DNA of 64,000 bases, taken from contig NZ_CP160452.1 of assembly GCF_041295575.1 (NCBI RefSeq), positions 3,038,001 through 3,102,000 of the forward strand. The letters run 5' to 3'. The position numbers and the translations under genes are program-made. This document shows, piece after piece, positions 59,147-64,000 of the stretch. The stretch is from Sporosarcina pasteurii (lineage in GTDB: Bacteria; Bacillota; Bacilli; Bacillales_A; Planococcaceae). The notes under the pieces were generated by a model. The model searched no databases and was not told where the DNA came from. It saw only the letters and a list, made by a program, of their open reading frames with translations. The number at the start of each line of letters is the position of its first letter. The stretch's first letter is position 1.

Positions 59147-60100
59147 TTACCATTCCAATGTTGAGCCTGAGATACGTTTGACTCCTCGAATAGATGCTAT
59201 TTCTTCAATCAGTTTAAACATCGCAAGGTTCTTCTGTTTGGCTTCAATCATAATATCAAAATCCTGATTAAGTTCTTTCGCCATTTTCAAGAAAGGAAGG
59301 ATAAAATCAAAAGAAACAAAATCTGCATGTGAACGGAAGGCTTGATCTGATTTTGGTGAGGAAAGATGAACTTTTGGCACTTCAGGAAACCTTGTCCATG
59401 TATTGAATATGCGCGGTAAATAATTTGAGAGGTCTTCCTCACCTGTGTTAGCCATGTAGTGGTGATAATCAAGAACCATAGGAATTCCTTCTTTTTCACA
59501 AGTATTCAATGTTTCTTCTACATCATAGGTCTTATCGTCATTCTCAAGCGTCATTTGGTTTTTAATATTGGCAGGTAACGTTTTTAGATTTTGATGAAAA
59601 CGCTCTAATGTACTTTCTTTATCCCCATACGCTCCGCCGATGTGAATATTAATAAGACCTCTGTCCAACGCATTCATCACTTCGAGCATTTTAAAATGGT
59701 ATTCCATATCAACCACTGCATTTTTGGTCACTTCTTCTCGCGGACTTGTGAAAAGTGTAAATTGATTAGGATGAAAGCTTGGCCGTAGCTCAAATTGTTG
59801 AATGAGTTGGCCCAACTCTTCCCACTCTCTTTTGAATGGCGATACGAAGTCCCACATGACTTCAGGGTGAGTGGCCAATGGCACAAGTGAACTTGAAAAC
59901 CGATACAGTTCTATTTCGTGAGCGATATTATAATACAAAATTCTTTTCGTATGCTGTAAATTTTGTGCTGTGACAGACTTGAGCTTATCCAAGCGTTCAT
60001 CTTTCGAAAGGTTTTTGTAGCGAGCAAAGGTTAACGTTTTAGAAGGGCTTGCATCCCATAATCCTAATGCATTGGCAACATACCCAAAACGGATTTTCAT
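59147..60100 (-). CDS. uvsE: UV damage endonuclease, paralogue A
   Basis: A 317-aa UVDE protein: [105 protein letters not shown] and [12 protein letters not shown]. All metal-binding positions are shared with the paralogue downstream, though overall identity looks moderate, so the duplication is not recent. ATG 60100 follows GAAGGAG. Typical UvsE length is about 300-320. Confidence 0.92.
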   Translation of the reverse strand: MKIRFGYVANALGLWDASPSKTLTFARYKNLSKDERLDKLKSVTAQNLQHTKRILYYNIAHEIELYRFSSSLVPLATHPEVMWDFVSPFKREWEELGQLIQQFELRPSFHPNQFTLFTSPREEVTKNAVVDMEYHFKMLEVMNALDRGLINIHIGGAYGDKESTLERFHQNLKTLPANIKNQMTLENDDKTYDVEETLNTCEKEGIPMVLDYHHYMANTGEEDLSNYLPRIFNTWTRFPEVPKVHLSSPKSDQAFRSHADFVSFDFILPFLKMAKELNQDFDIMIEAKQKNLAMFKLIEEIASIRGVKRISGSTLEW

Positions 60101-60229
60101 CAATTTTTCTCCTTCTATCCAAATCAAATCAATGCGAATGAACTTTTTCGTGATATAATCAACTACTTTATATCGTACCCTACATTACTTTTTAGATACG
60201 ATTTTTTTCCGAGAGGATAAAACTTTCAA

Positions 60230-60268
60230 CATAAAAAAACCCTCTTCCGATATAATCGGAAAAGGGCT
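60230..60268 (-). terminator. Terminator of rplM-rpsI
   Basis: CCCTCTTCCGAT pairs with ATCGGAAAAGGG; TTTTTTT follows on the minus strand. Confidence 0.88.
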
Positions 60269-60291
60269 GTAAACGTTGATATACAACAATA

Positions 60292-60684
60292 TTAACGTTT
60301 TGAGAATTGTGGACGACGACGTGCTCCACGGAAACCGTACTTCTCGCGCTCTTTCATACGTGGGTCACGTGTTAAGAATCCAGCAGATTTAAGTGCTGGG
60401 CGGAAATCCGGGTCAACGTTTAATAGTGCACGTGCAACGCCGTGACGGATTGCACCAGCTTGTCCAGTGTATCCTCCACCGTGAACGTTAACTAAAACGT
60501 CGTAGCTTCCTAATGTTTCTGTAATGTTAAGTGGTTGCTTAATAACTTCTCGTAATGTTTCGAATGGTACGTAGTCCTCTACGTCACGATCGTTGATGAT
60601 AATTTTCCCATCACCAGGTACGAGACGTACGCGAGCTACTGAACTTTTACGACGGCCAGTGCCGAGATATTGTACTTGTGCCAA
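60292..60684 (-). CDS. rpsI: 30S ribosomal protein S9
   Basis: A 130-aa S9 protein: [38 protein letters not shown] and the C-terminal [11 protein letters not shown] tail that reaches the P-site tRNA. Full length. It follows rplM by 18 bases with GAGGAGG upstream. Confidence 0.98.
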   Translation of the reverse strand: MAQVQYLGTGRRKSSVARVRLVPGDGKIIINDRDVEDYVPFETLREVIKQPLNITETLGSYDVLVNVHGGGYTGQAGAIRHGVARALLNVDPDFRPALKSAGFLTRDPRMKEREKYGFRGARRRPQFSKR

Positions 60685-60702
60685 AACTTTTTCCTCCTCT
60701 TA

Positions 60703-61140
60703 TTATCCGCGAAGCTCGTAAACTTCAGGTTTTTGTGCCGCATGCGGATGCTCCGCTCCAGCGTATACGTTTAGTTTTCTGAATGTTTGGCTGCCTAAAG
60801 GACCTTTTGGAAGCATTCCTTTAACTGCAAGCTCAAGCATTTTAGTTGGGTAGTTTGTGCGCATTTCAAGTGCAGTACGCTCTTTTAAGCTACCTGTGTA
60901 ACCTGAGTGACGGTAGTATTTCTTGTCTTTTAATTTGTTACCTGAAAGTTGAATTTTTTCAGCATTGATAATGATAACATGGTCACCTGTATCAACGTGT
61001 GGTGTAAATGTTGGCTTATGTTTTCCACGTAAAAGTGCTGCAACTTCAGAAGCTAGACGACCAAGCGTTTGACCTTCAGCGTCGACAACATACCATTTAC
61101 GTTCTACTTCGTGGCCTTTCGCCATGAATGTTGTACGCAT
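60703..61140 (-). CDS. rplM: 50S ribosomal protein L13
   Basis: A 145-aa L13: [56 protein letters not shown] and [18 protein letters not shown] precedes the ATG. Its own sigma-A promoter and a structured leader lie upstream. Confidence 0.98.
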   Translation of the reverse strand: MRTTFMAKGHEVERKWYVVDAEGQTLGRLASEVAALLRGKHKPTFTPHVDTGDHVIIINAEKIQLSGNKLKDKKYYRHSGYTGSLKERTALEMRTNYPTKMLELAVKGMLPKGPLGSQTFRKLNVYAGAEHPHAAQKPEVYELRG

Positions 61141-61240
61141 AATTGTATCCTCCTAATTAACTGTAAATTTCCCGATTTAATCTCTATATCCCTAAACACA
61201 AATAACCTTCCGGGGCTTATTGTGGGGTTTTAGAATTACC
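61141..61240 (-). promoter_or_regulatory. Putative L13 leader RNA
   Basis: About 100 transcribed bases before rplM. ACCCCACAATAAG and CCCCGGAAGG-type segments can form stems. Firmicutes rplM-rpsI operons often carry an autoregulatory L13 leader; the match is inferred from position and structure, not from a covariance search. Confidence 0.45.
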
Positions 61241-61247
61241 ATTTCTA

Positions 61248-61276
61248 ATCTTATAACGATTTCTGCTTATAGTCAA
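61248..61276 (-). promoter_or_regulatory. Sigma-A promoter of rplM-rpsI
   Basis: Minus strand TTGACT (61276-61271), 17-base spacer, TAAGAT (61253-61248). Confidence 0.75.
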
Positions 61277-61361
61277 GCATTTTATTGAAAAACACACGGT
61301 AAAGTTGTTATGAAGTATTCACTTCAATTTAGCGGCCATTTTTCAATCAATATGAAGCTAT

Positions 61362-62123
61362 TTATTTAGATAAATTGTCATGATCATAAGTGACATTTTC
61401 TAAATACAAACCGTGTGCTGGCGCAGTTTTACTTGCTGCTTGACGGTCTTTTAATGCGAGTATTTCTTTCACTTCTTCAGGCTGATGCCAACCTTTTCCA
61501 ACTGCTAATAACATGCCAGCAATCGTCCGCACCATATTATATAAAAAGCCGTCACCTTCGATAGTCATAATGAGCTCATCGTCGTGCCTTTCTAGCGTTA
61601 ATAATCTCACGGTACGCACACGATTGGATGTGGCTGTTTTAGCTGAACAAAAACTAGTGAAATCATATGTGCCAATTAAATATTTAGCGGCTTCTTTCAT
61701 CTTTTCGACATCAGGACGCCATTTACCTAAATGAACAGAATAATTACGTTCGAATGGGCTATGCACGCTTGCATAGGACCATTTAAAGATATAGGTCTTC
61801 CCAGTTGCTGAATATCTTGCATGAAAATTTTCATCCACGTAACAAACGTTTACGATACGAATATCGGTTGGCAACAATACATTTAAGGCCATTTGCCACC
61901 GTTCTTCTTTCAATGTCAGCGGTGTATCAAAATGAATGACTTGTCCATTGGCATGAACGCCTGCATCCGTACGCCCACTTGCAACAGAATGAACGCTTTT
62001 ATCCTTATGAATTTTCACTAAAGCTTTATCAATTTCTGATTGGACCGTTCTCATCCCGGGTTGTGATTGATAGCCTGAAAAATTTGTCCCATCATAGGCA
62101 ACGACTGCTTTAACACGCCCCAT
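61362..62123 (-). CDS. truA: tRNA pseudouridine synthase A
   Basis: A 253-aa enzyme that makes pseudouridine at positions 38-40 of tRNA. The catalytic Asp lies in ASGRTDAGVHANGQ; VAYDGTNFSGYQSQPG, NFHARYSATGKTY and GDGFLYNMVRTIAG are typical. Twelve bases separate it from ecfT, with GGAGG in between, as in other Bacillales. Confidence 0.96.
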   Translation of the reverse strand: MGRVKAVVAYDGTNFSGYQSQPGMRTVQSEIDKALVKIHKDKSVHSVASGRTDAGVHANGQVIHFDTPLTLKEERWQMALNVLLPTDIRIVNVCYVDENFHARYSATGKTYIFKWSYASVHSPFERNYSVHLGKWRPDVEKMKEAAKYLIGTYDFTSFCSAKTATSNRVRTVRLLTLERHDDELIMTIEGDGFLYNMVRTIAGMLLAVGKGWHQPEEVKEILALKDRQAASKTAPAHGLYLENVTYDHDNLSK

Positions 62124-62135
62124 TTTCTAAACCTC

Positions 62136-62933
62136 CTACCCTCTCCAAAAGTAAAGGGAACCGATTAACAAAACTAAAACTACCATTGCAGTGGTATCAC
62201 GAGCATCCCATTTGAGTTGTCGGTATCTCGTTCGTCCTTCTCCCCCTCGATAGCCACGCACTTCCATAGCGACTGCTAAGTCTTCTGCACGTTTAAAAGC
62301 ACTTACGAACAGCGGCACGAGAAGCGGAATAACGGCTCGAATACGTTCTTTCATTGTACCTGAGCTGATATCAGAACCGCGTGCAAGCTGGGCTTTTAAT
62401 ATTTTATCCGTTTCATCCATTAATGTTGGGATAAAACGTAGAGAAATAGACATCATTAACGCAAGTTCATGGACGGGTAACTTGAATCGTTTGAGTGGAT
62501 TGAGTAAATCCTCCATCCCGTCTGTGATCGATATTGGTGACGTCGTCAGGGTTAAAATAGAAGTAATTAACACGAGTATAAAGAAACGCAATGAAATAAA
62601 AATACCTTGTCGTAAGCCTTCTTCGTAAATTTTAATCATTTTCCAGTCTACTAACAATGCACCTTCCCGTGTAAAAAACAGGTGCATGATGAATGTAAAT
62701 ATAATTAAAATCAAAATCGGTTTTAATCCATTCAGAAGAAAGTACAGACGAATTCGAGACGCAAAAATGACAAGCAATGTAAAGCCTAATAAAGTGGCGT
62801 ACGTTTGAACATTATTTGCCAGAAAAACAGCGAAAACAAACAGCAATACAAAGATTAACTTTGACCGTGGATCAAGTTTATGTATAAAAGATTGTCCCGG
62901 TATAAAACGACCGAAAATCATCTTTTCTAACAT
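62136..62933 (-). CDS. ecfT: ECF transporter T component
   Basis: A 265-aa membrane coupling protein with about five helices and two Ala-Arg-Gly/Ala-x-x coupling motifs in the last cytoplasmic helices (KAQLARGSDIS and AMEVRGYRGGEGRT). It links the ATPases to interchangeable substrate-binding S components for vitamins and metals. It overlaps ecfA2 by seven bases. Confidence 0.94.
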   Translation of the reverse strand: MLEKMIFGRFIPGQSFIHKLDPRSKLIFVLLFVFAVFLANNVQTYATLLGFTLLVIFASRIRLYFLLNGLKPILILIIFTFIMHLFFTREGALLVDWKMIKIYEEGLRQGIFISLRFFILVLITSILTLTTSPISITDGMEDLLNPLKRFKLPVHELALMMSISLRFIPTLMDETDKILKAQLARGSDISSGTMKERIRAVIPLLVPLFVSAFKRAEDLAVAMEVRGYRGGEGRTRYRQLKWDARDTTAMVVLVLLIGSLYFWRG

Positions 62934-63799
62934 GAATGATCCCCCTCTCGTGCTGCTTGCGCAATCATTTTTGCTAGCTGTTCTTCCGTTAAAGCAGTAT
63001 CCGGAAGTGGGCGACCAATCAGCTTTTCAAAATCTCTTTGAAATTGAACCGTTTTGGGTAACCCAAGTCGATTGGCGAGAAGTTCTTCCTCATTACCAAA
63101 TATCTCTTTTGGAGAACCTGTCATGACAGAAGTTCCATCATGCATGACAATGACATGATCCGCATATCGAGCTGCATCATCCATACTATGTGTGACGAGA
63201 ATCGTCGTCAGATTCTCTTTTTTATGTAGATAATGAAATAACTCCATAATCTCTTTCCGACCACGAGGATCTAATCCTGCAGTTGGCTCGTCCAATATTA
63301 GTATAGAAGGTTTAAAGGCCAATACACCGGCAATGGCAACTCTTCTCATTTGCCCACCTGATAAATCGAATGGCGACTTAGTTGCAACATCTTCCGGCAG
63401 TCCTAACAACTTAATAAGTTCGTATGCTCGTTTTTCTGCTACTTCTTCTGACACGCCAAAATTTAATGGTCCAAACATAATATCTTTCAGAACGGTTTCC
63501 TCAAATAACTGATGTTCCGGAAACTGAAAGACGATGCCGACATGTCTACGTATTTCTTTTAACTCTTTCCCTTTTGTCTTGGCATGGATTGCAATATCGC
63601 CAATATCCACAATGCCTTCAGATGGCTTTAACAGCCCGTTCAAGTGCATCAAGAGTGTTGACTTTCCAGAACCCGTGTGACCGATAATTGCCGTGTAAGA
63701 ACCGGTTGGAATACTCGCCTCTACGCCATGCAAGGCTCTTTTTTCAAACGGCGTATCCTTCCCGTATAAATACCCTACTTGTTGTAGTGAGATGTCCAT
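62927..63799 (-). CDS. ecfA2: ECF transporter ATP-binding protein A2
   Basis: A 290-aa ATPase: Walker A IIGHTGSGKSTLL, Q-loop VFQFPEHQLF, signature LSGGQMRRVAIAG, Walker B ILILDEPTAGLDPRG and H-loop VTHSMDDAA. The FPEHQLF Q-loop and C-terminal helical extension are typical of EcfA2. It overlaps the end of ecfA1 by 25 bases. Confidence 0.95.
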   Translation of the reverse strand: MDISLQQVGYLYGKDTPFEKRALHGVEASIPTGSYTAIIGHTGSGKSTLLMHLNGLLKPSEGIVDIGDIAIHAKTKGKELKEIRRHVGIVFQFPEHQLFEETVLKDIMFGPLNFGVSEEVAEKRAYELIKLLGLPEDVATKSPFDLSGGQMRRVAIAGVLAFKPSILILDEPTAGLDPRGRKEIMELFHYLHKKENLTTILVTHSMDDAARYADHVIVMHDGTSVMTGSPKEIFGNEEELLANRLGLPKTVQFQRDFEKLIGRPLPDTALTEEQLAKMIAQAAREGDHSC

Positions 63800-63999
63800 A
63801 ATTCATTCACCAATTCTTCTTCTGTCATATGTTCACCAGCTAAGTCCAAACCATTTTGACGAATTAAATTCGACATATTCATAGCAAATGGAATATCTAA
63901 ACCGATTGACTCAAGTTTATCACCATCCGAAAATATTTCTTCTGGTGTTCCAATATCCAGTACTTTCCCTTGATTCATGACGATAATTCGATCCGCCAG
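63775..63999 (-). CDS. ecfA1: ECF transporter ATP-binding protein A1, C-terminal part (cut by window edge)
   Basis: Only the last 74 residues are visible. LADRIIVMNQGKVLDIGTPEEIF is the end of the nucleotide-binding domain, and the helical tail (LDIPFAMNMSNLIRQNGLDL, EEELVNELWTSHYNK) is typical of EcfA1. It precedes ecfA2 in transcription, as in B. subtilis. Confidence 0.92.
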   Translation of the reverse strand: MADRIIVMNQGKVLDIGTPEEIFSDGDKLESIGLDIPFAMNMSNLIRQNGLDLAGEHMTEEELVNELWTSHYNK

Positions 64000-64000
64000 T

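Overview
This window looks like chromosome from an endospore-forming, low-GC Gram-positive bacterium of the Bacillales, most likely a Planococcaceae / Sporosarcina-type organism. Evidence: strong AGGAGG-type ribosome binding sites with TTG and GTG starts, sigma-A and sigma-W promoters, B. subtilis-like gene orders (cdaA-cdaR-glmM, sigW-rsiW, ecfA1-ecfA2-ecfT-truA-rplM-rpsI, cwlD-salA-gerD-kbaA), and many sporulation genes (sda, gerD, kbaA, cwlD, a pdaB-like gene, probable spore-surface proteins). The species call is inference; no marker gene fixes it.

Layout. 1-6 kb: the end of aspA, a short sda-like gene, a decayed response regulator, a Tet(M)-like GTPase, an ATP-pyrophosphatase of the Dph6 type and fumC. 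6-15 kb: a MacB-type ABC exporter, the NfeD-flotillin pair, a cold-shock gene, an MMPL transporter, tiny membrane proteins and a pentapeptide-repeat protein. 15-21 kb: an RlmA-like methyltransferase, a CAP-domain protein, a Cu/Zn-SOD lipoprotein, a quinone-reductase-like flavoprotein behind a perfect sigma-A promoter with quinone-sensor-like operators, a lone purC and a membrane diguanylate cyclase. 21-24 kb: a metal locus (HMA protein, P-type ATPase, FNR-type regulator) preceded by two near-identical FNR-like activated promoters. 24-27 kb: a TPP riboswitch and tenI-thiS-thiG-thiF. 27-29 kb: a TnpB element inserted in a decaying DUF1648 gene.

29-34 kb holds accessory genes: YitT, a frameshifted GrpB gene, a GNAT enzyme, a LytTR/DUF3021 pair, a LysE-type exporter and an rRNA methyltransferase. 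35-38.7 kb is the most unusual stretch: three cysteine-rich genes encoding a Gln-rich protein, a protein with a short beta-rich C-terminal domain, and a paralogue carrying twelve tandem 30-bp Cys/His repeats. I infer a spore-surface or appendage system. 39-46 kb: a MerR regulator with its own 19-bp-spacer promoter, a DMT exporter, a nitronate-monooxygenase-like enzyme, ywbE, a methyltransferase, an amidohydrolase and ytoQ. 44.9-48.4 kb: glmM-cdaR-cdaA (c-di-AMP and cell-wall precursor synthesis), then sigW-rsiW, arginase and a PAS-GGDEF-EAL protein.

53-53.8 kb is a five-tRNA operon (Asn-Thr-Tyr-Glu-Gln in transcription order). 54-58 kb is a sporulation/germination block. Two tandem UV-damage endonuclease paralogues follow. 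The window ends in the ribosomal-protein and ECF-transporter operon, cut in ecfA1. No rRNA genes, prophage or CRISPR array were seen.
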